A DNA stretch of 52,121 nt from Nonomuraea terrae (GTDB lineage Bacteria; Actinomycetota; Actinomycetes; Streptosporangiales; Streptosporangiaceae). The notes under the pieces are model-generated. The model was given only the letters and a program-made list of their open reading frames with translations, was not told the origin of the DNA and searched no databases. Below are positions 14,632 to 22,681 of this stretch, one piece after another. Each line of letters opens with the position of its first letter. Position 1 is the stretch's first letter. Where the stretch lies: NCBI RefSeq assembly GCF_004348995.1, contig NZ_SMKQ01000039.1:1-52121 (forward strand). Direction: 5' to 3'. The position numbers were made by a program, and so were the translations under genes.

Positions 14632-15608
14632 GCGCACCGACCGTGGAGGCGCCGCGTCGCGCCCTCGCCTGGCGGCCGGGGCCGGTGGCGCTGGCCGGCG
14701 CGGTCGCCGTCGTCCTGGTGATCGCCGGCGAGCTCGTCTCGCCCGGGTTCGCCGGGTACGGCCAGCTGGTCAACCTCATGCGGGTGGCGGCGTTCCTCAG
14801 CGTCATCGCGATCGGCCAGACCATCGTGATCATCGCGGGCGGCGGCGGCGTCGACCTGTCGGTGGGCAAGGTGGCGACGTTCGCGGCCATCATCGGGTCG
14901 CGGGTGATGGCGGGCGACGACGCGAACATCGTGCCTGCCGTCGCCCTGGCGCTGCTGGTCGCCGCCGCGATCGGGCTGGTGAACGGGCTGGGCGTCACCC
15001 TGCTGCGGATCCCGCCGTTCGTCATGACGCTCGGCATGATCGGCGTGGTGCAGGGGCTGATCCTCGCCTACACCGGCGGCCAGGCCAGCGGCCGGGCGGC
15101 ACCGGCGCTGACGTCGCTGGTCAACGGCCGGATCGTGTTCGACCTGCCGGGGCTGCTGTTCCTGTGGCTGCTGCTCGGCCTGCTCGCCGTCTGGCTGCTG
15201 CGCCGCACCACGTTCGGCTGGAACCTGTACGCCGTCGGCGCCAACCGCGCCGCCGCCGAGCTGACCGGCGTCCGGGCCGGCCGCACGCTGATCCTGGCGT
15301 ACGTGCTGTCCGCGACGTTCGCCGGGCTGGCCGGCATCCTGCTGCTCGGCTACACCGAGTCGGTCTTCCTCGACCTCGCCGACCAGTACATGCTGCCGTC
15401 CGTGGCGGCCGTCGTCATCGGCGGGACGCTGCTGGCCGGCGGCATCGGCGGCTACGCCGGCACCGCGGTCGGCGCGATCGTGCTGACCGTCCTGCAGGGT
15501 CTGCTCACCACGCTGGACATCGGCGGCGCCTGGCGCACCATCGTCAACGGCGTCGTCCTGCTCGTCCTGCTGTCGCTCTACGGGCGGCAGCGACGCCTTC
15601 GGAGTTAG
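14628..15608 (+). CDS. Sugar ABC transporter permease 2 (RbsC/XylH type)
   Basis: 326 residues, the same fold as permease 1. It has A-I-G-Q-T-I-V-I-I-A-G-G-G-G-V-D-L-S-V-G near residues 61-80, with an extra glycine in the G-G-x-D loop, and the late V-I-G-G-T-L-L-A-G-G-I-G-G-Y-A-G-T loop. CUT2 systems normally use a homodimer. Two unlike permease genes in tandem imply a heterodimer or two alternative pores. It is followed after 15 bases by the dehydrogenase gene. Confidence 0.92.
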   Translation: MSAPTVEAPRRALAWRPGPVALAGAVAVVLVIAGELVSPGFAGYGQLVNLMRVAAFLSVIAIGQTIVIIAGGGGVDLSVGKVATFAAIIGSRVMAGDDANIVPAVALALLVAAAIGLVNGLGVTLLRIPPFVMTLGMIGVVQGLILAYTGGQASGRAAPALTSLVNGRIVFDLPGLLFLWLLLGLLAVWLLRRTTFGWNLYAVGANRAAAELTGVRAGRTLILAYVLSATFAGLAGILLLGYTESVFLDLADQYMLPSVAAVVIGGTLLAGGIGGYAGTAVGAIVLTVLQGLLTTLDIGGAWRTIVNGVVLLVLLSLYGRQRRLRS

Positions 15609-15623
15609 GGGCCTGGAGAAACG

Positions 15624-16880
15624 ATGGAGAACAGCGAACGGCTCGGCGTCGGCATCGTCGGCGCCGGATTCATGGCGAACTTCCACGTCACCTCGTGGAC
15701 CGGCGTCCGCGACGCCGACGTCGTCGCCGTCCAGAGCCCGCGGGCCGAGAGCGCGCAGGCGCTGGCCGACCGCTGCCGCGAGCTGCGGGTCGGTGACGCG
15801 CGCGCCTACACCGACCTGCGTGAGCTGGTCCGCGACCCGCGGGTCGACGCCGTCTGGGTGGTGGCGCCCAACCACGCGCGGCTGGCCGTCATCGAGATGA
15901 TCGCCGAGGAGGTCATGTCCGGGCGCGCCTCGCTCATGGGCGTCGCCGTCGAGAAGCCGCTCGGCCGCACCCTCGCCGAGGCCCGCCGGCTGCTGGAGGT
16001 GGTCGAGCGCGCGGAGCTGCGGCACGCGTACCTGGAGAACCAGGTGTACGCACCCGCCGTCACCCGCGGCCACGAGCTGGTCTGGGCCCGGGGCGCCGCG
16101 TCGGCCGGGTCGCCGTACCTGGCCCGCTGCGCCGAGGAGCACAGCGGCCCGCACGCCGCCTGGTTCTGGGACGGCACGCGGCAGGGCGGCGGCGTGCTCA
16201 GCGACATGATGTGCCACTCGATCGAGGCCGGGCGCTACCTGCTGACGCCGCCCGGCGCGAACCAGTCGGACTGGCTCACCCCGGTGGCGGTGAGCGCGCA
16301 GATCGCCTCGCTGAAGTGGTCGCGCAAGCGGCACGCCGCGCAGCTGGCCGAGCGGTTCGGCGACGCCGTCGACTACACCCGGCGGCCGGCCGAGGACTAC
16401 GCCCACGCGACCATCACGTTCCGCAACGGCGACGGCGACGAGGCGGTCATCGAGGCCACCACGTCGTGGAGCTACGTCGGGCCGGGGCTGCGGCTGACGT
16501 TCGAGCTGCTCGGGCCGGAGTACTCGATGAGCGCCAGCACGCTGAGCACGGAGGCGCAGCTGTTCCTCAGCAGGGAGATCCGCTCCCCCGAGGGCGAGGA
16601 CCTGGTCGAGAAGCAGGGCGCGGAGCAGGGGCTGCTGCCGGTCGTGTCCGACGAGGCCATGACGTACGGCTACACGACGGAGAACCGGGTGGTGACCGGG
16701 GACTTCCTGGCCGGGCGGCAACCCCGGGAGAGCCTGAAGCACGGGGTCGAGGTGACCGAGCTGATGATGGCCGCGTACCTGTCGGCCGAGACGGGCCAGA
16801 CGGTGCGCTTCCCGATGACCGGTCTCGACGGGTTCGTGCCGCAGGTGGCCCAGGGCACGTGGCGGCCAGGCCAGGCGTGA
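15624..16880 (+). CDS. Gfo/Idh/MocA family NAD(P)-dependent oxidoreductase
   Basis: 418 residues. The Rossmann motif G-I-V-G-A-G-F-M-A lies at residues 10-18. The family's E-K-P triad is at 110-112, with Lys111 a likely catalytic residue, and the conserved G-G-G-V-L-S-D-M-M-C-H segment lies in the C-terminal alpha/beta domain. These enzymes oxidise or reduce sugars, inositols or their derivatives. The ATG has GGAG nearby. It sits directly after the permeases and overlaps the region just before the hydrolase, so it probably catalyses an early catabolic step on the imported sugar. Confidence 0.9.
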   Translation: MENSERLGVGIVGAGFMANFHVTSWTGVRDADVVAVQSPRAESAQALADRCRELRVGDARAYTDLRELVRDPRVDAVWVVAPNHARLAVIEMIAEEVMSGRASLMGVAVEKPLGRTLAEARRLLEVVERAELRHAYLENQVYAPAVTRGHELVWARGAASAGSPYLARCAEEHSGPHAAWFWDGTRQGGGVLSDMMCHSIEAGRYLLTPPGANQSDWLTPVAVSAQIASLKWSRKRHAAQLAERFGDAVDYTRRPAEDYAHATITFRNGDGDEAVIEATTSWSYVGPGLRLTFELLGPEYSMSASTLSTEAQLFLSREIRSPEGEDLVEKQGAEQGLLPVVSDEAMTYGYTTENRVVTGDFLAGRQPRESLKHGVEVTELMMAAYLSAETGQTVRFPMTGLDGFVPQVAQGTWRPGQA

Positions 16881-16903
16881 GCCGCGCGCGGCAGGAGGAA
16901 CCG

Positions 16904-18862
16904 GTGGAGGAGTACCGCCGTCTGCTGGAGCGGCATGGCGTCACCTGGGGTGAGGAGCTGATCCCGTACGTGGGAGAGGTCGGCACGAGCGCCTACCTCA
17001 TGAACGGCCATGACTACTGGGCCGCCTGTTTCCGCCAGCTCGGCGGCGCACGCCGGGACATGGACGCGCGGATGGGCGAGCTCGACCTGGACCGCGTGGT
17101 GCGGGACGCGCTGGGCGGCGACGTCCCGGACAATCTGGCGGCGCTCCGCCTCACCCCCGGCGGCAGCCGGCTGGCGGCCAGGACCCTGGCCGTGCTGGAC
17201 GGCACACCGCTCAAGACGACGCTGCTGCTGGACTCCTCGCTGGCCGAGCCGGTGACCGTCACGGTCGACGGGGTCGACCACGAGGTCCCGGCGGGCGGCG
17301 CGAGGCTGGTGGAGATCACGAGCGCCAGCACGGTGATCGCCGAGAAGCCGATCGACCTCTCCGCGCTCACCCGGCGGGCGCCCGCCGCCCGGCTGCGCCT
17401 GCGCGCGGGGTTCCCGTGCCGGTGGAGCGTCACCGGCGCGGACGGGCAGGGATGGTATCCGGCCGGCGCCGTCCGCGCGCTCGACGCGCACCTGCGGCCG
17501 TACTTCCACGGCGACGACGTGGAGCTCGTCGTGCCGGCCGAGCGTCTCACGGTGTCGGTGACGCGCGGCATGGAGTACGGCACGGCGTCCGTGGAGATCA
17601 CGCCCGCGCCCGGAGAGGTGAAAACGGTCGAGCTGACACCCGAACGGATCTACGACGCGGCCGCCCGCGGCTGGTACGGGGGCGACCTGCACGTCCACCT
17701 CAACTGGATGGGCGACGCCCCGGCCACCCCCGACCGCGCCGCCGCCGCCCAGCTCGGCGAGGACCTGCACGTCCTGAACCTGGTCGCGGGCAACGTGGCG
17801 GGCGAGCGCGTCTACGACAAGGAACTGCTGGAAGAGTGGGCAGGCCGGGACCTGCCGTGGTCGGACGGACGCCACGTCGCCCGGGTCGGCGTCGAATACC
17901 GCAACGACCTGCTCGGACACGTCACCGCCTTCGGCCTCACCGGCACGCCGACGCACTTCCACAGCGGTTTCGGCCACGGCACCGACCGCCACCCCAACAG
18001 CACACCCCTGATGGAGCTGCGCGAACTCGGCGGGATCACCGGTTACGGCCATCCGTTCCACACCGACCTGAGCGACACCGACCCGCCCGAGCGAGCCGTC
18101 GCCGCGGGCCGTAACTGCTCGGCGAGGGAGATCGTGGTGGACGCCGCGCTGGGCCTGATCGACGGCCTGGACGTGCTGAACCACTCCTCCGTCCAGGCCA
18201 CCGCCGTGGTCTACCGCCGGCTCATCGGGGCGGGCAACAGGCTCGCGGTGACCGCGGGCACCGACGCGGTCCTGTCGATCACGCGGCGCGGCACCGCGTC
18301 GAGCCCACCGGGCTGGGAGCGGGTGTTCGCCCGCGTCGAAGGACCGCTGACCGCGCGCTCCTTCGCGCGAGCCGTACGGCACGGCCGTACGTTCGCCACC
18401 ACCGCCCCCTGGCTGGAGCTCGACGTCGGCGGCGGCGGGCCGGGCGACACGGTGCGGGCGGCCGAGGGCGACACCGTCGTGATCACGGCGCGCGCCGTCG
18501 GCCCCGAGGCGGAGTGGCTGCAGATCAGGACCGCCGACGGGATCCTCGCGGAGGGCGGCCCGGGGGAACTCACGGCCGAGCTCAGGGTGCGCGAGCCGAC
18601 GTACGTGGTCGCCGTGGCGGGCGGCCGGCCGCATCCGCGCTCTCTCCATCCCCAGGGCGTGTACGCGCACACGAGCCCCGTCTACGTCGGCGGCCCCGTG
18701 GCCAGGCGGGAAGACGTCGCATGGTGCCTGCGCTGGCTGGACCTGCTGGACGAGCTGCTCACGTCGGACGGCAAGTTCGCGTCCGGCGCGCAGCGGGCGG
18801 CGCACCGTGAGCTGCACGAGCGCGCCCGCGCGGTGTACGAGGCCCGGCTGCGCACCACCTGA
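16904..18862 (+). CDS. CehA/McbA-type metallohydrolase (PHP superfamily)
   Basis: 652 residues. The N-terminal 250 residues are beta-rich and non-catalytic. The metal-binding core begins with G-D-L-H-V-H-L-N-W (His263, His265) and continues with G-Y-G-H-P-F-H, L-N-H-S-S-V-Q and A-G-T-D-A-V, the ligand pattern of the PHP-fold CehA/McbA group. Known members hydrolyse esters or phosphoesters. The GTG at 16904 was chosen because GGAGGA precedes it by about five bases; a GTG at 16877 would overlap the dehydrogenase stop (GTGA) and add nine residues. It is the last gene of the operon and ends eight bases before a strong hairpin. The substrate is unknown. Confidence 0.85.
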   Translation: MEEYRRLLERHGVTWGEELIPYVGEVGTSAYLMNGHDYWAACFRQLGGARRDMDARMGELDLDRVVRDALGGDVPDNLAALRLTPGGSRLAARTLAVLDGTPLKTTLLLDSSLAEPVTVTVDGVDHEVPAGGARLVEITSASTVIAEKPIDLSALTRRAPAARLRLRAGFPCRWSVTGADGQGWYPAGAVRALDAHLRPYFHGDDVELVVPAERLTVSVTRGMEYGTASVEITPAPGEVKTVELTPERIYDAAARGWYGGDLHVHLNWMGDAPATPDRAAAAQLGEDLHVLNLVAGNVAGERVYDKELLEEWAGRDLPWSDGRHVARVGVEYRNDLLGHVTAFGLTGTPTHFHSGFGHGTDRHPNSTPLMELRELGGITGYGHPFHTDLSDTDPPERAVAAGRNCSAREIVVDAALGLIDGLDVLNHSSVQATAVVYRRLIGAGNRLAVTAGTDAVLSITRRGTASSPPGWERVFARVEGPLTARSFARAVRHGRTFATTAPWLELDVGGGGPGDTVRAAEGDTVVITARAVGPEAEWLQIRTADGILAEGGPGELTAELRVREPTYVVAVAGGRPHPRSLHPQGVYAHTSPVYVGGPVARREDVAWCLRWLDLLDELLTSDGKFASGAQRAAHRELHERARAVYEARLRTT

Positions 18863-18870
18863 ACGCGTCA

Positions 18871-18899
18871 GGGCCGGCCTCCCTCATGGAGGCCGGCCC
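18871..18899 (+). terminator. Intrinsic-type terminator of the sugar operon
   Basis: A perfect 12-bp stem, GGGCCGGCCTCC paired with GGAGGCCGGCCC, and a five-base loop CTCAT. It lies eight bases after the hydrolase stop and has no T-tract, as is common in actinobacteria. It also faces the end of the opposing secreted-protein gene. Confidence 0.85.
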
Positions 18900-18936
18900 C
18901 GATCAGGCAGGGTGCGCCGGTTTCACATCACCCCGG

Positions 18937-19605
18937 TCAGGCTTCCGCGCACTTGACCCACGGGGTGAAGGTGGCGGTCCCCGGTCCCGTGGCCGGTACG
19001 TTGACGGTGAACTGCCACTTTCCCGAATCCAGCTGAGCTGCGCTGGTCACGGTGATGTTGTCGTGATCGGCGGCGTCACCGCCGATGGCGTACCCGATAC
19101 CCATCGCGCCCGCCGGGCAGCTGACCGTGTAGGTCGACTCGCCGGGAGGCGGGGCTACCGTGCCGCCGGGAGCCGCGAGCTCCTGGACGGCTGGTCGATC
19201 TGCCGGCGCCTGCTCGCCTGCGACGCCTTGCGGGCTCGCGAGCCCGGTGGCGTCTTGTTCAGGACCGGTGGCGTCTTCAGGACCGGTGGCGTCTTCACGA
19301 CCGGTGGCGTCTTCTTCAGGACCGGTAGGGCCCGCGGGCCCCGTCGGTCCGGGCCGACTGCCGGACTGGTCGTACTGGTCGGGCTGGGTGGACTGGTCGG
19401 GCCCGGTGGACTGGTCAGGCCGGGTGGACTGGTCAGGCTGCACCGGTGGTGGTGCGCAGGGCACGGCCGCGGAGAGCGCGGTCTGCCGGCCTTCGAGGAC
19501 ATTGTTCTGATTCACGCATTGCGTGGAGCTGGACAGGGCGCTGGAGAACGGCGTGGCGGGCGCGAACGTCAACAGCGCCGCCAGCGCGTGAGCGACTACT
19601 TCCAT
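18937..19605 (-). CDS. Secreted protein with collagen-like and PDQ-type repeats
   Basis: 222 residues. A hydrophobic N-terminus (V-A-H-A-L-A-A-L-L-T-F-A-P-A) looks like a short signal peptide, followed by a small Cys-containing segment. Then come two repeat blocks: P-D-Q-S-T-x units (about residues 57-76) and collagen-like G-P-T-G-P-A-G-P-T-G-P leading into D-A-T-G-P-E units (about 84-120). The C-terminal 70 residues form a compact domain with two cysteines (V-S-C-P and V-K-C-A). It is probably a cell-surface or exported adhesive or structural protein. The ribosome binding site is weak, so the start is uncertain. Function is unknown. Confidence 0.65.
   Translation of the reverse strand: MEVVAHALAALLTFAPATPFSSALSSSTQCVNQNNVLEGRQTALSAAVPCAPPPVQPDQSTRPDQSTGPDQSTQPDQYDQSGSRPGPTGPAGPTGPEEDATGREDATGPEDATGPEQDATGLASPQGVAGEQAPADRPAVQELAAPGGTVAPPPGESTYTVSCPAGAMGIGYAIGGDAADHDNITVTSAAQLDSGKWQFTVNVPATGPGTATFTPWVKCAEA
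19244..19321 (-). repeat. In-gene tandem repeat, units of 18-21 bp
   Basis: Four units beginning CCGGTGGCGTCTT at 19244, 19265, 19283 and 19301 (21, 18, 18 and 21 bp). They encode the D-A-T-G-P-E block on the minus strand. All unit lengths are multiples of three, so copy-number change would preserve the frame. A related GGTGGACTGGTC repeat follows at about 19388-19440. Confidence 0.8.
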
Positions 19606-19867
19606 GAAGCCAGCCTGCGTGCCGACCAGCGAAATGATCTTGGATGACGCGCCACCGGACGGTAATCAGGATTCTAAGATCATATAACCCGTTGTGCGTA
19701 CGCACGCCCGTTTGCAGACCCCACCCGATGCGGCGGCCACGGGAGTCCGGCAAGAGACGGCAATCAGCCCGCCAAGCCCGGACAATGCCGGCACCGCCGC
19801 TCACCAACGACACGTACGGCGCGATATACGGTATCGCCCGATCGCTCGGCCGGCAGACGGGGGTCCG

Positions 19868-21613
19868 ATGAGCGCGAACGCCACCCTGCGTTCTCACACG
19901 CGTTTTCCGCACGAAAGAGAGCTCAAGAATGCAGGGATATTCGGCAGGCATCGCTGGGGATGCCTGCTGGCCGCCGGCTGGCTCGCCCAGGTGGCGTTCC
20001 GCCTGCTGCTCTCCACGCACACGTCCGCCCCGCTCTTCATCCCCGACGAAACCGGCTACCTCCTCGCCGCACGCCTCTTCGCCGGCGGCGAACCGGGAGA
20101 CCTGTCCGGGCACACCTTCTACCAGGGCGCTTATGCGCTGTTCATCACCCCCGCGTTCTGGCTGAGCGACGATCCGGCGACGAGTCACCGCATCGCCCTG
20201 GGCATCAACGCGCTGATCAGTTCGGCCATGCTGATCCTGGCCCACGCCTCGCTGCGCCGGCTGGGAATATCGAGCGGGCCGGCCTATCTCGCCGGACACC
20301 TCATCGCGCTGCTCCCCCTGGTCGTGTATTACGCGGGTTTCGCGCTCACCGACGCGGTGCTCCCGGTCGTCGTTATGGCCTGGCTTTTCGCGATCCACGA
20401 AATGCTTTCACGCGGAAACAGCCGCGCGTACGAAATGGCAGCCGGTGGACTTGCGGTCCTCGCTCTTTCCATGCATCCGAGGGGTTACGTCATCGCCGTC
20501 GTCCAGGCGGCATTTCTCTGCGTGTTCGCCGTGCGACGCTCACGCATACCGATGTACGCGACAGGAACGCTGCTCATCGGCGCGTTCGCCGCCTGGGTGA
20601 TGAACGGCCTGCCGGCCGCTCGCCAATATCCGCACGGCGCGCTTCCCCTCGGCGACCACCTGCTCACCCGGCTGACGACGCTCGACGGGCTGGCCTGGAC
20701 GTTCGGCCTGAGCGCCGGGAAGCTCTGGTACCTGTCCGTCGGCACCTGGGGGCTGGGCGGCGTGGGGCTGATCGTGCTCGCCACCCTCGCCTTCCGGCGC
20801 GGCACGGCGGAGCCGCTGCGGGCGCTCGCCGTGATCGTCCTGGTGACCGTGGCCGGCATCGCCCTGGCCACCTCCGCCGCCACCCCGGACGAGGGGACCG
20901 TGGCCAACTTCGCCTACGGCCGCCACCTGGCGTGCATGGCGGCGCCGCTGATGATCACCGCCCTGGCGTTCGCCCTGCGAGCCCGCCCCGACCTGCAGCT
21001 CAGGACGGTGCTCGGGGCGGTGCTGCTGACCTGTCTCACCGCCGCCGGGACGCAGCTCTACGCTGGCGAGCGCCTCTGGACCGCCTATTTCGGGCCCTTC
21101 GACTTCCCCGAGATCAGCTTCCTCGTCGCGGACCGGAGCAACCTACGGCTGTGGTCGGCGACGTACGCGGCGCTCCTGCTGCTCGCGCTCGCGGCGCTGC
21201 TGGTCAGGCTGGGCGGGAAACTCAGGCTCATCGCCGCCGCCGGGATCATGGCGGTCGAGGCGGCCGCCTGCCTGACGGCGGCCACGCAGATCGTCCGGCC
21301 GGGGAACGAGCAGCTCACGGACGCCACCACCCTGAGCAGAGCCGGCTTCACTTCGGCCGATCGCGTGGGCGTGGGCTACGCCGGGCTGAGCCGGCGGGTC
21401 TGGCTCAGCCACGCCCACGAAGCCGGCCGGAGACTGGTGCCGATCGATCCGTCCGGCCGCCGGCCGTTGCCGCCGGAGGTGACGCTCGTCATCCTGCCGT
21501 GGGCCGAAGACCGGTCGCCGCAGCAGAGCTGGCCCGCCGTGCCGAAGGGCTGGCACGTCGTGACGGCGAACCGCACCTTCGCCGGCGACTGGGTGGCGTG
21601 GCGCCGGTCGTAG
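19868..21613 (+). CDS. Polytopic membrane protein, GT-C glycosyltransferase-like
   Basis: 581 residues from the ATG at 19868 (GGGGG upstream). A short cytoplasmic N-terminus leads to about eleven to twelve hydrophobic segments up to residue 470, and then a roughly 100-residue extracytoplasmic tail. After the first membrane segment a loop has I-P-D-E-T-G-Y-L-L-A-A-R, which resembles the acidic first loop of GT-C lipid-linked sugar transferases (D-E-x-x-Y). The assignment is tentative. Its 5' third and its upstream region (19606-19867) are richer in A/T and in unusual codons than the rest of the window. It ends just before a hairpin facing tRNA-Lys. Confidence 0.6.
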   Translation: MSANATLRSHTRFPHERELKNAGIFGRHRWGCLLAAGWLAQVAFRLLLSTHTSAPLFIPDETGYLLAARLFAGGEPGDLSGHTFYQGAYALFITPAFWLSDDPATSHRIALGINALISSAMLILAHASLRRLGISSGPAYLAGHLIALLPLVVYYAGFALTDAVLPVVVMAWLFAIHEMLSRGNSRAYEMAAGGLAVLALSMHPRGYVIAVVQAAFLCVFAVRRSRIPMYATGTLLIGAFAAWVMNGLPAARQYPHGALPLGDHLLTRLTTLDGLAWTFGLSAGKLWYLSVGTWGLGGVGLIVLATLAFRRGTAEPLRALAVIVLVTVAGIALATSAATPDEGTVANFAYGRHLACMAAPLMITALAFALRARPDLQLRTVLGAVLLTCLTAAGTQLYAGERLWTAYFGPFDFPEISFLVADRSNLRLWSATYAALLLLALAALLVRLGGKLRLIAAAGIMAVEAAACLTAATQIVRPGNEQLTDATTLSRAGFTSADRVGVGYAGLSRRVWLSHAHEAGRRLVPIDPSGRRPLPPEVTLVILPWAEDRSPQQSWPAVPKGWHVVTANRTFAGDWVAWRRS

Positions 21614-21622
21614 AGACGACTA

Positions 21623-21652
21623 AGGGCTCCCCCGCGTGAGCGGGGAAGCCCT
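21623..21652 (-). terminator. Terminator between tRNA-Lys and the membrane protein gene
   Basis: A 13-bp stem with one mismatch, AGGGCTCCCCCGC against GCGGGGAAGCCCT, loop GTGA. It lies 15 bases beyond the tRNA 3' end and ten bases after the membrane-protein stop, so it may serve both strands. Confidence 0.7.
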
Positions 21653-21666
21653 GGTCGAACATCGAG

Positions 21667-21740
21667 TGCGCCGCCAGGGACTCGAACCCCGGACCCGCTG
21701 ATTAAGAGTCAGCTGCTCTGACCAACTGAGCTAGCGGCGC
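21667..21740 (-). tRNA. tRNA-Lys, anticodon CTT
   Basis: The minus strand folds as a complete 74-nt cloverleaf: acceptor GCGCCGC/GCGGCGC, D-arm GCTC-AGTTGGTCA-GAGC, anticodon arm GCTGA-CTCTTAA-TCAGC with anticodon CTT, variable loop GGGTC, T-arm CGGGG-TTCGAGT-CCCTG, discriminator A. CCA is not encoded. It reads AAG, the dominant lysine codon in this DNA. Confidence 0.97.
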
Positions 21741-21841
21741 TGGCACGAAGGAATATACCGGTGATCCGCATCCTGGTCGAATCGGAATCCGTCGGACACC
21801 ACCCGCTAGAATAAAGTTCGGCCCGAACGACAGGAGCATTG

Positions 21842-22681
21842 ATGTTCGACTCCCCCGCCGACGTGACACAGCGGCTCGCCGCCGTCGACTACCTCTCCGA
21901 CGACGCCATCTCCACCTCGGTGTTCATCGCCGCGGCGCTGGGCAAGCCGCTGCTGGTGGAAGGGCCGGCGGGAGTCGGCAAGACCCAGCTCGCCAAGGCC
22001 GTGGCGCAGGCCACCGGCTCCGACCTGATCCGCCTGCAGTGCTACGAGGGCCTCGACGAGGCAAGGGCGCTGTACGAGTGGAACTACAAGAAGCAGCTGC
22101 TGCGCATCCAGGCCACCAGCGCCGACGACGACATCTTCGGCGAGGAGTTCCTGCTGGAGCGGCCCCTGCTCAAGGCCATCCGGGCTGAGGGCCCGACCGT
22201 GCTGCTCATCGACGAGATGGACAAGGCCGACATCGAGGTCGAGGGCCTGCTGCTGGAGCTGCTGTCGGACTTCCAGGTGACGATCCCCGAGCTCGGCACC
22301 ATCGTCGCCAGGCGGCGCCCGTTCGTCGTGCTGACCTCCAACGCCACCCGCGAGCTGTCGGAGGCGCTCAAGCGGCGCTGCCTCTACCTGCACATCGAGT
22401 ACCCGACGCCGGAGCGGGAGCGCGACATCGTGCTCGCCCAGGTGCCGACCATCCGCGCCGATCTCGCCGAGCAGCTCGCCCGCACCGTCGCCACGCTGCG
22501 CTCGCTGGAGCTGAAGAAGGCCCCGTCGGTGGCCGAGACCGTCGACTGGGCCAACACGCTGCTGGCGCTCGGGCGCGAGGAGCTCGACGAGGCGACGGTG
22601 GCGGGCACGCTCGGCGTCGTGCTCAAGCACTCCTCCGACCAGGAGCGGGCGATCAAGCAGCTGGGGCTCCCCAGTGCCTGA
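21842..22681 (+). CDS. MoxR-type AAA+ ATPase
   Basis: 279 residues. Walker A G-P-A-G-V-G-K-T lies at 41-48, Walker B T-V-L-L-I-D-E-M-D at 119-127, sensor 1 L-T-S-N-A-T-R-E after it, and an arginine-finger-like L-K-R-R-C. Length and motifs match the CoxD/MoxR group, chaperones that work with a VWA partner to insert metal centres or activate enzymes. The ATG at 21842 is preceded by ACAGGAG; a TTG one codon upstream was rejected. A TAGAAT box at 21808-21813 may be the -10. It overlaps the VWA gene by eight bases. Confidence 0.9.
   Translation: MFDSPADVTQRLAAVDYLSDDAISTSVFIAAALGKPLLVEGPAGVGKTQLAKAVAQATGSDLIRLQCYEGLDEARALYEWNYKKQLLRIQATSADDDIFGEEFLLERPLLKAIRAEGPTVLLIDEMDKADIEVEGLLLELLSDFQVTIPELGTIVARRRPFVVLTSNATRELSEALKRRCLYLHIEYPTPERERDIVLAQVPTIRADLAEQLARTVATLRSLELKKAPSVAETVDWANTLLALGREELDEATVAGTLGVVLKHSSDQERAIKQLGLPSA

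Noticed and set aside
14268..16742. 824-codon open frame on the minus strand
   Set aside because: It lies opposite the two permease genes and the dehydrogenase, has low-complexity Arg/Gln/Gly/Asp-rich translation and no domain. It is a shadow caused by high GC.
19244..19440. CRISPR-like short repeats
   Set aside because: The units are contiguous with no unique spacers, encode amino-acid repeats in a gene, and are multiples of three. No cas gene is present.
21600..21760. Integrated element at tRNA-Lys
   Set aside because: No second copy of the tRNA 3' end and no integrase or direct repeat is visible in the window.
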